Shown here: piece after piece, positions 47,091 to 57,445 of the stretch
Layout of the letters: every line of letters starts with the position of its first letter
How positions within the stretch are numbered: position 1 is the stretch's first letter
Assembly (NCBI RefSeq): GCF_011806525.1
Contig: NZ_JAAVKI010000002.1
Location: 62,001-126,000, forward strand
DNA length: 64,000 bases
Reading direction: 5' to 3'
Source of the DNA: Thalassospira sp. HF15
Lineage (GTDB): Bacteria; Pseudomonadota; Alphaproteobacteria; Rhodospirillales; Thalassospiraceae
The notes under the pieces: model-generated
Database searches by the model: none
What the model saw: the letters and a program-made list of their open reading frames with translations, nothing else
What the model was told of the DNA's origin: nothing
Made by a program: the position numbers and the translations under genes

Positions 47091-49256
47091 GTGTCGTTCC
47101 TTGCATCTATATCTTTGCGTCGCGTCATCCCGACCACAATCGCCATTTTGGCAATCATCGCTGCGGCGGCCACCGCCCTTTCGAGTTATCTGATTGCGCG
47201 CGATGCCCTGAATATGGGTGCCACCGAAAAACTTTCCGCCGTTGTCAGTGCCCGTCAAAGCGAGCTTGATGGTTATTTCCGATCCATCGAACAGGATCTG
47301 GTTTTACAATCGTCCAGCCCCGCCTTGCGCCAGTCGATCACCATCTTTGATTTCGCCTGGTCTGATCTGGGCAGCAATGCGATGGCCACATTGCAACATC
47401 TCTATATTGATCAGAATCCTCATAGTGCCGCCGAACGTGACATGCTTGATCAGGCACCGGACGGGTCGACCTATTCAGACATTCACAAACAATATCATCC
47501 CTGGCTGCGACAGTTGCGCCGCGAACGATCCTACGGCGATATCTATCTGATCGGCGCACAGGGAAGTGTCCTGTACAGTGTCTCCAAGACCGACGACTTT
47601 TCCGTCGATTTATCCAAGGACACCTATGCCCGATCCGGTCTGGGAAAGGTCTTTGCCACCGCCCGTGATGCAAAACCCGGCACCGTCAGTTTCGTCGATT
47701 TCACCCACTATGACCTTGCAGACGGCAAACCTTCGGCCTTTATGGCCGCGCCGGTTTACGATGAAGCCGGATCGAACCTGATCGGGGTCATGGCGGTGCG
47801 TATCACGGTTGATCGGATCAACAGCACATTGCAAGCTGCCCAGGGTCTTGGCGAAACCGGCGACACCTATCTGGTGGGTAAAGACGGCTTGATGCGTAAT
47901 GACACCCGCCTGATGACCGAACCAACCAGCCTCTCGCGTGAAATCAAGGCAACCCCCGTCAACCTCGCACTTGCGGGTCAGACCGGCACAATGACGGTTG
48001 ATGATTTCGACGGGGCAGAGGTGGTTTCGGCATATACCCCGCTTGAAATTCTCGGATCCCGGCTGGCCCTTCTTGCGACAGTTTCTGCCGATGAAGTGTT
48101 CGCACCGACGATCAATATGCGCAACGCATCCTTGCTGATCCTTGTCATTGTTGCCGCCATCGCCACCATTGTTGGCTGGTTGCTTGGACGTGGCATCACA
48201 GGGCCACTTACCCACGCGGTCTGCATGATGGAAAAACTCGCGGCCGGCCAGCTTGATGCGGACATCCCGGACACAAAGGGCAACAATGCCATCGCCAAAA
48301 TCATGCAGGCCTTGGGCAACTTCAAGCAAAGCTTGCTGGAAAATGATCGCCTGACCCGTCAGCGCGAAGAGGAAAACCGCGAAAAACTTGCCCGCGCCAA
48401 CGCGGTCGCCGATGCGGTCGACACCTTCCGCACCCGCGCAGATAATGTGGTCCAGGCGATTTGCCACGCGTCTGAATCGATGGGCAATACCGCCAATGTC
48501 ATGTCAGACGCTGTATCCGATACCACCCGTCTTGCAAGCGGTGTCGTGACAATTGTCGAACGTGCCGCTGACAACATCAATTCCGTTGCCAGTGCAGCAA
48601 CCCAGCTTTCGTCCTCGGTCAAGGAAATCGGCGATCACGTTCATACATCAAGCACAATTGCCCAAGGGGCTGTGACACGGACAGAACATAGCAACCGACT
48701 GGTGCAAAGCCTGTCGGAAAGCACAGTCAAAATCGGCGAAGTCATCACGCTGATCAGTGACATTGCATCCCAGACCAATCTGCTTGCGCTTAATGCCACC
48801 ATCGAGGCCGCGCGGGCGGGCGAAGCCGGCAAAGGCTTTGCTGTGGTTGCCAACGAAGTCAAAAACCTTGCCGCCCAAACCAGCCGTGCGACTGGCGAAA
48901 TCAGCGAACAGATCCTAGAAATTCAGGAAGCAACCCGGGAATCCGTTACCGCCATGCGCGATATTTCCGAAGTCATTGACGAAATCAACACGATCTCCAA
49001 TACGGTTGCCCGGGCCGTAACCCAGCAGGACGAGGCCACCAACAACATTGCGATGCGCGCCCGCGACACCGCACAGGGCACGCGCGACGTCCTCGATAGC
49101 ATCAATGGCGTTCAAAGTGCCGCCTGCAAAAGTGAAAACGCGACCGACGATGTGACCAATGCGGCAAATGAACTCTCGGTGCAGGCAGAAAATCTGCGCA
49201 ACGAGATCGACCAGTTCCTCGCAGCCATACAGACCGACGACCGCGCCGCCGGATAA
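47091..49256 (+). CDS. methyl-accepting chemotaxis protein with dCache-like sensor
   Basis: 721 residues. TM1 near 12-34, a periplasmic Cache-type sensor over about 40-340 ([32 protein letters not shown]), TM2 near 345-365, HAMP ([20 protein letters not shown]), then a methyl-accepting coiled coil with the conserved hairpin tip [20 protein letters not shown] near 560. GTG start behind GGAGGG. The final residues lack an obvious CheR-tether pentapeptide. No ligand can be assigned. Confidence 0.95.
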   Translation: MSFLASISLRRVIPTTIAILAIIAAAATALSSYLIARDALNMGATEKLSAVVSARQSELDGYFRSIEQDLVLQSSSPALRQSITIFDFAWSDLGSNAMATLQHLYIDQNPHSAAERDMLDQAPDGSTYSDIHKQYHPWLRQLRRERSYGDIYLIGAQGSVLYSVSKTDDFSVDLSKDTYARSGLGKVFATARDAKPGTVSFVDFTHYDLADGKPSAFMAAPVYDEAGSNLIGVMAVRITVDRINSTLQAAQGLGETGDTYLVGKDGLMRNDTRLMTEPTSLSREIKATPVNLALAGQTGTMTVDDFDGAEVVSAYTPLEILGSRLALLATVSADEVFAPTINMRNASLLILVIVAAIATIVGWLLGRGITGPLTHAVCMMEKLAAGQLDADIPDTKGNNAIAKIMQALGNFKQSLLENDRLTRQREEENREKLARANAVADAVDTFRTRADNVVQAICHASESMGNTANVMSDAVSDTTRLASGVVTIVERAADNINSVASAATQLSSSVKEIGDHVHTSSTIAQGAVTRTEHSNRLVQSLSESTVKIGEVITLISDIASQTNLLALNATIEAARAGEAGKGFAVVANEVKNLAAQTSRATGEISEQILEIQEATRESVTAMRDISEVIDEINTISNTVARAVTQQDEATNNIAMRARDTAQGTRDVLDSINGVQSAACKSENATDDVTNAANELSVQAENLRNEIDQFLAAIQTDDRAAG

Positions 49257-49296
49257 CCGTATGCGCAAAAGTTATGTGGCCTCCGCCAGACTGCAC

Positions 49297-49328
49297 CTGC
49301 CGGGACTTCCGTTCCCGGCAGTTTTTTT
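49297..49328 (+). terminator. terminator of the chemoreceptor gene
   Basis: CTGCCGGGA pairs with TCCCGGCAG across a 7-base loop, followed by seven Ts, 40 bp after the stop. Confidence 0.9.
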
Positions 49329-49567
49329 GCCCGCGCGTCCATGACCAAAAAGCCCCGGCACATCCGTGTCACGGTTGTGCCGATCTTTAAATTGGTATAG
49401 GTACAGCCTGCTGCGATGCAGCAACGAACAGGATGGTCTTGGGGAGACCTGTCGCTGAATTTCCGGCTGACGGGATCAAGTTGACCACCTGATGACATTT
49501 CAGCCCGGGGGACAACCCATTGCAAAGTCGGGTGCAAAGTCGGGCTTGACCGAGACGGAGACTTTCT
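49329..49567 (+). other. non-coding gap before the SulP gene with a small tandem repeat
   Basis: No gene seen. It holds a TGCTGC-GAT-GCAGCA hairpin near 49410 and two adjacent copies of GCAAAGTCGGGT/C near 49520-49543, just before the ribosome site of the transporter gene. Confidence 0.4.
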
Positions 49568-51058
49568 GTGAATAGCGATTTTTTGCCGCGTTTGCGGGCT
49601 GAATGGCTTGGCAACATTCGCGCCGATGTGCTTTCGGGCCTTGTCGTTGCGCTGGCCCTGATCCCAGAGGCCATTGCCTTTTCCATCATTGCGGGTGTTG
49701 ATCCGAAGGTCGGGCTTTATGCCTCCTTCTCGATTGCCGTGATCACCGCCATCTTTGGCGGCCGTCCGGGCATGATTTCGGCCGCCACCGCCGCCACCGC
49801 GGTTCTGATGGGATCGCTTGTGCGTGAACACGGGCTGGATTATCTGCTCGCCGCTACCGTGCTGGCCGGCGTCCTTCAGATGCTGGCAGGTGCGCTGCGT
49901 CTTGGCTCATTGATGCGCTTTGTTTCCAAATCGGTGATGACCGGGTTTGTCAACGCGCTGGCCATTCTGATCTTCATGGCCCAGCTGCCCGAACTGACCA
50001 ATGTCAGCTATATGACCTATGTGATGGTCGCAGGCGGCCTTGCCATCATCTATCTGTTCCCGCGCATCACCAAGGTTATCCCGTCTCCGCTGATTTGCAT
50101 CGTCGTTCTGACCGGTCTGTCGCTGTTTATTGATGCCGATCTGCGCACGGTGGGCGATATGGGCGCGCTGCCCGATGCCTTCCCGGCGATCTATTTCCCG
50201 GATGTACCGCTCAACCTTGATACCTTCCTGATCATCCTGCCCTACTCGGCAGCGGTTGCGGCTGTGGGTCTTCTTGAAAGTCTGATGACGGCCCAGATCG
50301 TTGATGATCTGACCGATACCAGTTCGAACCGTACGCGCGAATGCTATGGTCAGGGGATCGCCAACTTCTTTACCGGCTTCATTGGCGGTATGGCCGGTTG
50401 CGCGATGATCGGCCAGTCGGTGATCAACGTGAAATCGGGCGGTCGTTGCCGTCTGTCGACCTTCCTGGCCGGGATTTTCCTTCTGATCCTGATTGTCGTG
50501 CTGGGCGATCTGGTGGCGATCATTCCGATGGCCGCCCTTGTTGCCATCATGATCATGGTCTCCATCGGCACATTCAGCTGGTCGTCGATCAAGGACCTCA
50601 AGGACCATCCGCGCAGCTCATCGATTGTCATGCTGGCGACCGTGATCACGGTGGTTGGCTCGCACAATCTCGCAATCGGCGTTCTGGTCGGTGTGTTGCT
50701 GTCGGGCATTTTCTTTGCCTGGAAGATCGCGCAGATTTTCCGCGTTACCAGCACGCTGTCTGAGGACAGCACGCATCGTACCTATGAAGTGCGCGGCCAG
50801 ATCTTCTTTGCCTCGGTCGAAGATTTCACCAAGGCCTTTGATTTCCGCGAAGCACTCGACAAGGTCACGATTGATGTCAGCCACGCACATATATGGGACA
50901 TTTCAAGTGTTGCAGCCCTTGATATGGTCGTGCTCAAATTCCGCCGTGAAGGGGCCGAGGTTGAATTGATCGGTCTCAATGAAGCCAGCGAGACAATCGT
51001 CGATAAACTGGCCATCCACGATAAGCCCGGCGCGCTTGAACGCCTGATGGGCCACTAG
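49568..51058 (+). CDS. SulP family anion transporter with STAS domain
   Basis: 496 residues. About 11-14 helices over residues 20-385 include the SulP signature region [20 protein letters not shown] near 20, [16 protein letters not shown] near 55 and [20 protein letters not shown] near 275. The C-terminal STAS domain covers about 400-496 ([20 protein letters not shown]). Substrates of the family are sulfate, bicarbonate or dicarboxylates; which one here is open. The universal stress gene follows 17 bp later, so both are co-transcribed. GTG start behind ACGGAGAC. Confidence 0.93.
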   Translation: MNSDFLPRLRAEWLGNIRADVLSGLVVALALIPEAIAFSIIAGVDPKVGLYASFSIAVITAIFGGRPGMISAATAATAVLMGSLVREHGLDYLLAATVLAGVLQMLAGALRLGSLMRFVSKSVMTGFVNALAILIFMAQLPELTNVSYMTYVMVAGGLAIIYLFPRITKVIPSPLICIVVLTGLSLFIDADLRTVGDMGALPDAFPAIYFPDVPLNLDTFLIILPYSAAVAAVGLLESLMTAQIVDDLTDTSSNRTRECYGQGIANFFTGFIGGMAGCAMIGQSVINVKSGGRCRLSTFLAGIFLLILIVVLGDLVAIIPMAALVAIMIMVSIGTFSWSSIKDLKDHPRSSSIVMLATVITVVGSHNLAIGVLVGVLLSGIFFAWKIAQIFRVTSTLSEDSTHRTYEVRGQIFFASVEDFTKAFDFREALDKVTIDVSHAHIWDISSVAALDMVVLKFRREGAEVELIGLNEASETIVDKLAIHDKPGALERLMGH

Positions 51059-51075
51059 GAACAGGGGAACGATCC

Positions 51076-51930
51076 ATGACACATCTGATCGCACTGATTG
51101 ACGGATCAGGCTATTCGCAAAGTGTATGCGACCTGACCCGCTGGGTGGCAGAGCGTACCGAGGCCTCGGTCGAACTGCTCCATGTTCTGGGGCGGCGCAA
51201 CACCGATTCCGAACCGGCAGATCTGAGCGGCAATCTCAAACTCGGTGCCCGTTCGGCCCTGCTCAAGGAACTGGCTGATCTCGACGAGCAGAAAAACAAG
51301 CTCGAACTCAAACGCGGTCGTCTTCTGCTTGAAGAAGCCAAAACCGGCCTGACCGACAAGGGCCTTGAAACCGTCACCACCAAGCTGCGCCATGGCGATC
51401 TGATCGAAACCATTGCCGAGTTCGAAGGCGATGCCGATCTGATCCTTGTCGGCAAACGCGGGGAAGCCGCCGACTTTGCCAAGCTGCATCTTGGTTCGAA
51501 CCTTGAACGTGTGGTCCGTGCGGCCAAAAAACCGATCCTTGTCGCATCGCGCGCGTTCAAACCGATCAACAAGTTCCTGATTGCCTTTGATGGCGGCGAA
51601 AGTGCGATGAAGGCGGTGCGCCATATCGCACAGGGCAAGCTGTTTACCGGCCTGCCCTGCACGCTGCTGTCGGTTGGAAAGCCGACCAGCTCGCTGCAGG
51701 AAAAACTTGATGAAGCCGCCACCATCCTGCGCAAGGCAGGCTACGAGGTTGATGCCGGTATCGTTCCGGGCGAACCCGAAGAGGTCATCAAGGACAAGAT
51801 CGAAGCGGAAAACATCGATATTCTGGTCATGGGCGCCTACGGCCATTCGCGCATCCGCAACCTGATCATCGGCAGCACCACCACCGAAATGGTGCGGTCC
51901 TGCCATGTGCCGGTGATGATGTTCCGCTAA
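51076..51930 (+). CDS. universal stress protein with two UspA domains
   Basis: 284 residues made of two tandem Usp folds (about 1-150 and 155-284). The second keeps the ATP-loop pattern GAYGHSRIRNLIIGSTT near residue 255 (G-2x-G-9x-G-S/T) and the first has VGKRGEAADFAKLHLGSNLE near 125. The start follows AGGAACAGGGGAACG. Its position right after the SulP gene suggests it regulates or senses the state of that transporter. Confidence 0.93.
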   Translation: MTHLIALIDGSGYSQSVCDLTRWVAERTEASVELLHVLGRRNTDSEPADLSGNLKLGARSALLKELADLDEQKNKLELKRGRLLLEEAKTGLTDKGLETVTTKLRHGDLIETIAEFEGDADLILVGKRGEAADFAKLHLGSNLERVVRAAKKPILVASRAFKPINKFLIAFDGGESAMKAVRHIAQGKLFTGLPCTLLSVGKPTSSLQEKLDEAATILRKAGYEVDAGIVPGEPEEVIKDKIEAENIDILVMGAYGHSRIRNLIIGSTTTEMVRSCHVPVMMFR

Positions 51931-51958
51931 AACGTATCCTGATCATGGATCAAATACC

Positions 51959-51987
51959 AAGCCCCGGCCATCGGCCGGGGCTTTTTT
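51959..51987 (+). terminator. terminator of the SulP-Usp operon
   Basis: AAGCCCCGGCC-ATC-GGCCGGGGCTT with a following T-run, 28 bp after the stop and six bases before the inverted-repeat element. Confidence 0.92.
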
Positions 51988-51992
51988 ATGCC

Positions 51993-52262
51993 TTAGAGCA
52001 GTTTCCGTTTAGATCGAAGCGTTTTGTTCGTGTTTGGCGAATTGTTTGGCAAGGCACAGCGCGCAAGGGCGATGCGGAGCATCGTTCAAGCGGTGTAACG
52101 CCGCAAAACATCGCCAAACCGAACCCTTCGGGCCGGGACATTCTTCTGCCCCGCAGCGTCAAGGATCTTGAACGTAGCACCGCTACGCTCGGTGATCCTT
52201 TCCTTGCAGGACAGAAGAATGCCTCCAGCGAAACGGTTCGATCTAAACGGAAACTGCTCTAA
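51993..52262. mobile_element. 270-bp MITE-like element with perfect 26-bp terminal inverted repeats
   Basis: Arms at 51993-52018 and 52237-52262 are exact reverse complements (left begins TTAGAGCAGTTTCCGTTTAG). The interior holds two further nested hairpins: GTTTGGCGA...TCGCCAAAC (with GATGC-GGA-GCATC inside) and CATTCTTCTG...CAGAAGAATG (with CGTAGC-ACC-GCTACG and AAGGATC...GATCCTT inside), giving a cruciform. The ends TTA/TAA fit insertion at a TA dinucleotide, as for IS630/Tc1 relatives. No transposase is encoded. Confidence 0.7.
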
Positions 52263-52348
52263 ACGTCCTTGATCGCGATCTAGGACGCCAAACGACACCT
52301 GACCGGTAAAGCTCATCGCATGATTTGATTTGTACAAAGGACCCAAAC

Positions 52349-53425
52349 ATGCTGCGTTTTGCCCCAACCAATTTTGCCCTGACGGCTTTTGCCATTCTGG
52401 CCGTTCTTGTCATTTCCTTCCCGTCACATGCATCGCAGAACACCCCTGCCGCTGGCTTCCGAGAACTCACCATCGCCGCCAATGACAACGACCGCGCCTT
52501 GGCCGGTGCGATCTGGTATCCGACGGCGGATACAAACCCGCCAACACGCATCGGCGAAAACCCGATCTTTTTCGGTCAGATCGTGCAGCCTGATGCCAGC
52601 ATTCAGGACGGACGCCATCCATTGGTTGTGATGTCGCACGGCTTTGGTGGCAACTGGCGCAATCAGGGATGGCTTGCCGTGGCCCTTGCCCGGGCGGGCT
52701 ATGTGGTTGCCGCCATCAATCACCCCGGCACCACCAGCCGCGATCTCACCGCCGAAGTCGGATCGGCATTATGGCTCCGTCCACGCGATATCAGCCACCT
52801 GATCACATCGCTTACCGATGACCCGGCATGGTCGCCCCATCTGGACGCGGCCAACATCACGGTGATTGGTCATTCGCTGGGCGGGTGGACAGCGCTTGAG
52901 CTTGCCGGTGCGCGCCTCGACATGGACCGCATGGATCGCGAATGCAAACAGCATCCAGAACTCGCCGCCTGTGATGGCATCACGGAACTTGAAGTGGGTC
53001 GCGTGCCTGCGGAACGCGCAAAGCTTGCCAACGACCTTAAGGACAACCGCATTCGTGCTGCGATCTCGCTTGATCTTGGGCTTGCCCGTGGGTTCACCCC
53101 GGAAAGTCTGGCTGCCATCAACATCCCGGTTCTGGTCATTGCCGCCGGTGCGCCCAATCCGAAAATCCCCATGGAACTTGAATCGGGCTATTTGATCGAA
53201 TTCATGCGGCGCGACTTGACCCAATATCATGACCTGCCCGGTGCCGCGCATTTCAGCTTCCTGCCCCAATGCAAACCAAATGCCGCGATACTGCTTGAAA
53301 ACGAGGTTCCCGGCGATGGCATCATTTGCCTCGACGGCGATGATGCAACGGATCGATCAGACCTGCATCAACAGACCATCACCCTTATTCTCGACTTCCT
53401 GCGTTCTGTGAAAACAGCTTCCTGA
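52349..53425 (+). CDS. secreted alpha/beta hydrolase
   Basis: 358 residues starting MLRFAPTNFAL with a signal peptide (hydrophobic residues 8-24, cleavage near HASQ at 29). The alpha/beta fold is seen as HPLVVMSHGFGGNWRNQGWL near 90 and the nucleophile elbow VIGHSLGGWTAL (Ser in GHSLGG) near 175; a catalytic His is likely in LPGAAHFSFLP near 300. It resembles predicted dienelactone/PAF-acetylhydrolase-like esterases. The 3' end overlaps the convergent AraC gene by 41 bp. Confidence 0.85.
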   Translation: MLRFAPTNFALTAFAILAVLVISFPSHASQNTPAAGFRELTIAANDNDRALAGAIWYPTADTNPPTRIGENPIFFGQIVQPDASIQDGRHPLVVMSHGFGGNWRNQGWLAVALARAGYVVAAINHPGTTSRDLTAEVGSALWLRPRDISHLITSLTDDPAWSPHLDAANITVIGHSLGGWTALELAGARLDMDRMDRECKQHPELAACDGITELEVGRVPAERAKLANDLKDNRIRAAISLDLGLARGFTPESLAAINIPVLVIAAGAPNPKIPMELESGYLIEFMRRDLTQYHDLPGAAHFSFLPQCKPNAAILLENEVPGDGIICLDGDDATDRSDLHQQTITLILDFLRSVKTAS

Positions 53426-54521
53426 TCGGACCAAACGGCTGATCTGATTGCCGCTCATCGGGATGTGGGTCCGCGGTGCGATATGCCCGTGGCCCCATAC
53501 CGGTGACGCGCAAAAATTCGCGGTTAAAGTTCGATTTGGTCTGAAAACCACATTCGAACATGATTTCGGTTACCGGCTTTTCCGTTTTTCGCAGCAGGCT
53601 TTGCGCCTCGGCAATCCGGTATTCATTGACCACCTGTGACACATTGCGGCCAAACCGGCGGTTAATTGCCCCGGAAATCTGCCGTGCCGGGATCACCGCA
53701 CGGCGTGCCAGCCGATCCAATGTCAGATCAGGGTCGCGATATAAATGCTGTCCGATCACGACATCATCAATGGCGGCAAGGATCGCATCATCCTCCCCGA
53801 TATCCTGATCTGCCTGACGATCATGATCTTGTGCCGGTGCTGTCCCGGTGCCGTCCGAGGTTACAGACTGCGGGCTTAACCGCCCCAACCGCGTCATCAG
53901 GATCGCCAGCACGACCAGAACAACCAATTGGCCGTACCCGACAATGGCGGCTGCGTGCGTGCCCTGGGTGTTGCGAAAATCAAGGGCAATCAACCCGTCG
54001 ACCAAGGCCGAAAAGATCAGCGCCCCGCCAACCACGGCAACAATGCCCCGAACCGATCCGACATCGCCCAGCCGTGCCTGCGCAAAATGGTCTTCGCCGC
54101 GGCTGGCCAGAACCATCAACGCAATACCATATCCGGAAAATTGCACCGAAATCAGGAAATCGACCGGAATATGCCATCTACTCCAGGTCACACTGGCGAT
54201 AAAAATGATTAAAACCGGAATAATATGCATCCACGTCCATCTGGATCGTAATTTTTCCTGCGCTCCGAGTGCGGCAAAGCACATCCAGGCAATCGGCGGC
54301 AGCATCGCGGCACATAGCGGCCGCAAGAACCGGAAAACCATCAGGTCAAACTGCCAGCGCAACCCGACCATCACCACCAGCGCCAAACTGGCCGCCACAA
54401 AGATCCGCAGGCTCCGACCGATTTGCCCGCCCGGTCCGCGCAGGATCAACCGCACCAGCAAAATCGCCAGCAACAAGGCAACAACAAACGGCAACGGGAT
54501 TTCAAACATAAGGCTCGGCAC
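53385..54521 (-). CDS. AraC family regulator with N-terminal membrane domain
   Basis: 378 residues. Six or seven hydrophobic helices occupy about 7-215, a polar linker rich in Asp and Gln follows, and the C-terminal 105 residues form the AraC double helix-turn-helix (LTLDRLARRAVIPARQISGA, ITEIMFECGFQTKSNFNREF). Membrane AraC proteins of this type are presumed to sense an external or membrane signal; none is known here. GTG start at 54521, with an ATG four codons on as alternative. Confidence 0.88.
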   Translation of the reverse strand: MPSLMFEIPLPFVVALLLAILLVRLILRGPGGQIGRSLRIFVAASLALVVMVGLRWQFDLMVFRFLRPLCAAMLPPIAWMCFAALGAQEKLRSRWTWMHIIPVLIIFIASVTWSRWHIPVDFLISVQFSGYGIALMVLASRGEDHFAQARLGDVGSVRGIVAVVGGALIFSALVDGLIALDFRNTQGTHAAAIVGYGQLVVLVVLAILMTRLGRLSPQSVTSDGTGTAPAQDHDRQADQDIGEDDAILAAIDDVVIGQHLYRDPDLTLDRLARRAVIPARQISGAINRRFGRNVSQVVNEYRIAEAQSLLRKTEKPVTEIMFECGFQTKSNFNREFLRVTGMGPRAYRTADPHPDERQSDQPFGPIRKLFSQNAGSRE

Positions 54522-54580
54522 AATCTGGAAACTGGCACAGGTAACCTTATGTTTGTCCCGCGTGTCGCCGAGGCAGGCAA

Positions 54581-54622
54581 CAAAAAAAGACTGCGACGAT
54601 CTATCTCCCGTCGCAGTCTTTG
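54581..54622 (-). terminator. terminator of the lipoprotein gene
   Basis: On the minus strand AAAGACTGCGACG pairs with CGTCGCAGTCTTT, followed by TTTTG, 27 bp after the stop. Confidence 0.88.
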
Positions 54623-54648
54623 GATCTTAAAGTATGTTGCGAAACCGA

Positions 54649-55245
54649 TCAGTGCAGCAGGAAACGTCCCAGATTATTGTTGATCTGGCGTTCCAGTTCG
54701 CGATCCAGATCCATCAGAAGGGCTGTGGTTTCGTCGTAAATCGCCTGTTCGCGCTCTGCCACTGACATGGATTCCGGAAGGGTGCGCGACCGTTCGGCCA
54801 TCGCACTTACTTCACCCTTTTGCACGCCATTGGCATCCAGCAATTCAAGCTTTGCGGCCACCTTCAGATCAATCTTGTCGGACTGATCATCGGTAAACAC
54901 ACCCTTGATGCCCTTAGTGGTTTTAAGTGCGTTCGAGGTCACTGAGGCTTCGGTCACGCTATAACGCAGCATATCACTGGTGCCGGCGGTCTGGATGCGG
55001 TCATCGGGCCAGTTCATTGCCATGCGGCCAAGATTGAACGGCAAGGATGACTGGATCGATCCTTCGGCGTTATCCGACCAGGCCGCAAGTTTTTCAATCG
55101 GACCGGCAGCAAAGACAATCGGATCAAGATGGCGCCATGTCACATCGGGATAGGTCGCGACCGGGCCACTCGTACAGGCTGTCATCAGCGCAAGTGCCGC
55201 CCCGGCAACGACGGCCCGCAGGCCCTTGATGGACAAAACCGTCAT
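54649..55245 (-). CDS. hypothetical lipoprotein
   Basis: 198 residues with a lipoprotein signal: hydrophobic residues 11-22 and the lipobox ALMTAC at Cys24. The mature part (DVTWRHLDPIVFAAGPIE, and a C-terminal amphipathic helix with ALLMDLDRELERQINNNL) matches a short conserved lipoprotein type in Rhodospirillales but has no known function. The gene has its own terminator. Confidence 0.8.
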   Translation of the reverse strand: MTVLSIKGLRAVVAGAALALMTACTSGPVATYPDVTWRHLDPIVFAAGPIEKLAAWSDNAEGSIQSSLPFNLGRMAMNWPDDRIQTAGTSDMLRYSVTEASVTSNALKTTKGIKGVFTDDQSDKIDLKVAAKLELLDANGVQKGEVSAMAERSRTLPESMSVAEREQAIYDETTALLMDLDRELERQINNNLGRFLLH

Positions 55246-55266
55246 GTCTTCGATCTCCTTTGCTTA

Positions 55267-55312
55267 TAAAAAAACAACGCCACCACGGCGGATAAGTGCC
55301 ATGGTGACGTTG
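55267..55312 (-). terminator. terminator of hslO
   Basis: CAACGTCACCATGG and CCGTGGTGGCGTTG form a long stem on the minus strand with one mismatch pair, followed by seven Ts, 56 bp after the hslO stop. Confidence 0.85.
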
Positions 55313-55370
55313 CTTTAGGATTAAGGCAAGGCTGTGACGATGCGGGTCACAGCAATGCGCCTTGCCGCTA

Positions 55371-56342
55371 TCAGATTTTCGGCGACCCTTCTTCGGGCGC
55401 GTCAGCCTTAAGCTGGCGCAAATCAGCCTCGTTAAAGCCGTATCGCGTGTTGCAGAACTGGCACGACACGCCGACCTCGCCGGTATCGTCCTCGCGCATC
55501 GACAGAAGCTCCTCCAGCGGATAGGTCACAAGCGCACCCTCGATCTTCTCGCGCGAGCAACGGCATTTGAACCGAAGCTCGGTCTGATCAAACACGCGCG
55601 GTTCCTCGTCATGGAACAAACGCCAGATCAGGTCATGGGCCGAAAGCGAAATATCAACAAGCTCGGTCTCGGTTGCACTGGCCATCAGGATGGTCGAACG
55701 GTTCCAGTCCTCGGCAACCTTTTCGGCCTCTTCCGGGGTGGCGGCATCGCCTGATGCGCTGACCGGCATCTTTTGCAGGAACAAGCCACCAACCCACCAG
55801 TCATCTGCGGTCTCGCCGCGATGGACTTCGATCTTGAACGATGTTTCAAGCTGTTCGGACTGACGGAAATAAGCCTCGGCACATTGCGCGAGCGTCTCGC
55901 CCTCAAGCGACACAATCCCCTGATAGCGATCATGCTCGTCACCCTGATCGACCGTAAAGGCGATATGCCCCCGCCCCATCAGTTTCAGAACCTGACCACG
56001 AAGGGCATCTTCGCCGCCTTCTTCCTCGGCAATCATGGTATTGAGGCGCTCTTCATCCACGCGCAAGCAGGCACGCACATTGCCATCGCTGTCGACATCA
56101 ACCACCAGCATGCTGATCGGCCCGTCGGACGACGTCTGAAGGGTAAACAGGCCTTCATATTTCAGCGACGATGACAACAGCACCGCAAGGCCGATGATCT
56201 CGCCCAGCAAGTGATTGGCAAGCGGCGGATAGGTGTGCTGCCCGATGATGGTCTGCACCGTCGGGCCCAGGCGCGTGAAGCGGCCACGGATATTGGAATG
56301 ATCCAGCGTGAAGGGCTGGCAAAAATCGACAGCAATCTGCAT
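55371..56342 (-). CDS. hslO: redox-regulated chaperone Hsp33
   Basis: A cytosolic holdase switched on by oxidation. 323 residues from MQIAVDFCQPF; longer upstream reading is not supported. The zinc-binding Cys pattern is present as RCSR with its preceding Cys (FKCRCS) and CQFCN near residue 300, the C-x-C...C-x-x-C of the family. The N-terminal domain (HLLGEIIGLAVLLSSSLKYEG) is typical. argF lies 152 bp upstream on the same strand but a terminator separates them. Confidence 0.95.
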   Translation of the reverse strand: MQIAVDFCQPFTLDHSNIRGRFTRLGPTVQTIIGQHTYPPLANHLLGEIIGLAVLLSSSLKYEGLFTLQTSSDGPISMLVVDVDSDGNVRACLRVDEERLNTMIAEEEGGEDALRGQVLKLMGRGHIAFTVDQGDEHDRYQGIVSLEGETLAQCAEAYFRQSEQLETSFKIEVHRGETADDWWVGGLFLQKMPVSASGDAATPEEAEKVAEDWNRSTILMASATETELVDISLSAHDLIWRLFHDEEPRVFDQTELRFKCRCSREKIEGALVTYPLEELLSMREDDTGEVGVSCQFCNTRYGFNEADLRQLKADAPEEGSPKI

Positions 56343-56435
56343 GTTCGCTTTCCGGTATTTCAAAGGTTGGGGGCCGTATAACAACACCGACCCCGCATTG
56401 TCGAGGCGATTCAAACCATCACCCGACCGCATGGC

Positions 56436-56461
56436 AAAAGGGGCAGCCAAAGCCGCCCCTT
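56436..56461 (-). terminator. terminator of argF
   Basis: AAGGGGCGGC and GCTGCCCCTT form the stem on the minus strand with one mismatch, followed by TTTGCC, 34 bp after the argF stop. Confidence 0.75.
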
Positions 56462-56494
56462 ACGAATGCACAAAACCTTATTTAATCACAAGGT

Positions 56495-57415
56495 TCAGGA
56501 TGGCAAGCCATTCAGGCAATAAAGCAGAACGCCCTTTTGCGCATGCAGGCGGTTTTCCGCCTCGTCAAACACAACCGACTGCGGCCCGTCAATCACCGCG
56601 TCGGTGACTTCCTCGTTCCGGTGGGCCGGCAGGCAATGCATGAAGATCGCATCATCCTTGGCCTGTGCCATGGTTTTTTCGTTGATCTGATAGGGCGAAA
56701 GCGCCGCCATGCGGGCGTCGTAATCTTCATCGCCCATCGAGACCCAGCAATCGGTCACCACCACATCGGCACCGGCCAACGCGCTGTCCATATCGGTCAG
56801 ACGCACGTTGCCGCCTTCGGCATTGGCGGTTTCAATCAGACCCTGATTGGGGCGATAGCCAACCGGGCAGGCCATATCCAGCGCAAAGCCGAATTTCGGC
56901 GATGCATGAATGAACGAGGCCGAGACGTTATTGCCATCCCCAACCCAGGCAAACTTAAGGCCTTCAAGCTTGCCCTTGTGTTCCTTGATGGTCATCAGAT
57001 CGGCCATGATCTGGCACGGGTGGCTCTGATCGGTAAGCCCATTGATCACCGGCACGGTGGCATATTCCGCCAGTTCGTGCAGTTTGGATTCATCGGTGGT
57101 CCGGATCATGATCGCATCGACAAAGCGTGACAGAACGCGCGCCGTATCGGCAATGGTTTCCCCACGGCCAAGCTGACTGCTGTCGGCATCAAGGGTCACC
57201 ACGTCACCGCCAAGTTGGCGCATGCCGACTTCAAATGACACCCGCGTACGGGTCGATGGTTTTTCAAAAATCAGCGCCAGCGTCTTGCCCGCAAGCGGCT
57301 TGGCACCAAACGGCGCGTTCCCGGCCTTTTCAGAGTCGCCAAGGGCGAGAATGTCTTGAAGGTCGCTTGCCGACATTTTGTCGAGATCGAGAAAATGGCG
57401 AATATCAGTCATCAT
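56495..57415 (-). CDS. argF: ornithine carbamoyltransferase
   Basis: Makes citrulline from ornithine and carbamoyl phosphate in arginine synthesis. 306 residues with the carbamoyl-phosphate loop [13 protein letters not shown] near 52, HPCQIMADL near 130, the ornithine-binding DCWVSMGD near 225 and [11 protein letters not shown] near 265. Two start ATGs in a row (57415 or 57412) follow AAGGAAG. It is 30 bp downstream of argD, one operon. Confidence 0.98.
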   Translation of the reverse strand: MMTDIRHFLDLDKMSASDLQDILALGDSEKAGNAPFGAKPLAGKTLALIFEKPSTRTRVSFEVGMRQLGGDVVTLDADSSQLGRGETIADTARVLSRFVDAIMIRTTDESKLHELAEYATVPVINGLTDQSHPCQIMADLMTIKEHKGKLEGLKFAWVGDGNNVSASFIHASPKFGFALDMACPVGYRPNQGLIETANAEGGNVRLTDMDSALAGADVVVTDCWVSMGDEDYDARMAALSPYQINEKTMAQAKDDAIFMHCLPAHRNEEVTDAVIDGPQSVVFDEAENRLHAQKGVLLYCLNGLPS

Positions 57416-57445
57416 AAATCTTCCTTACGCGCCCTTATTTGCAGG

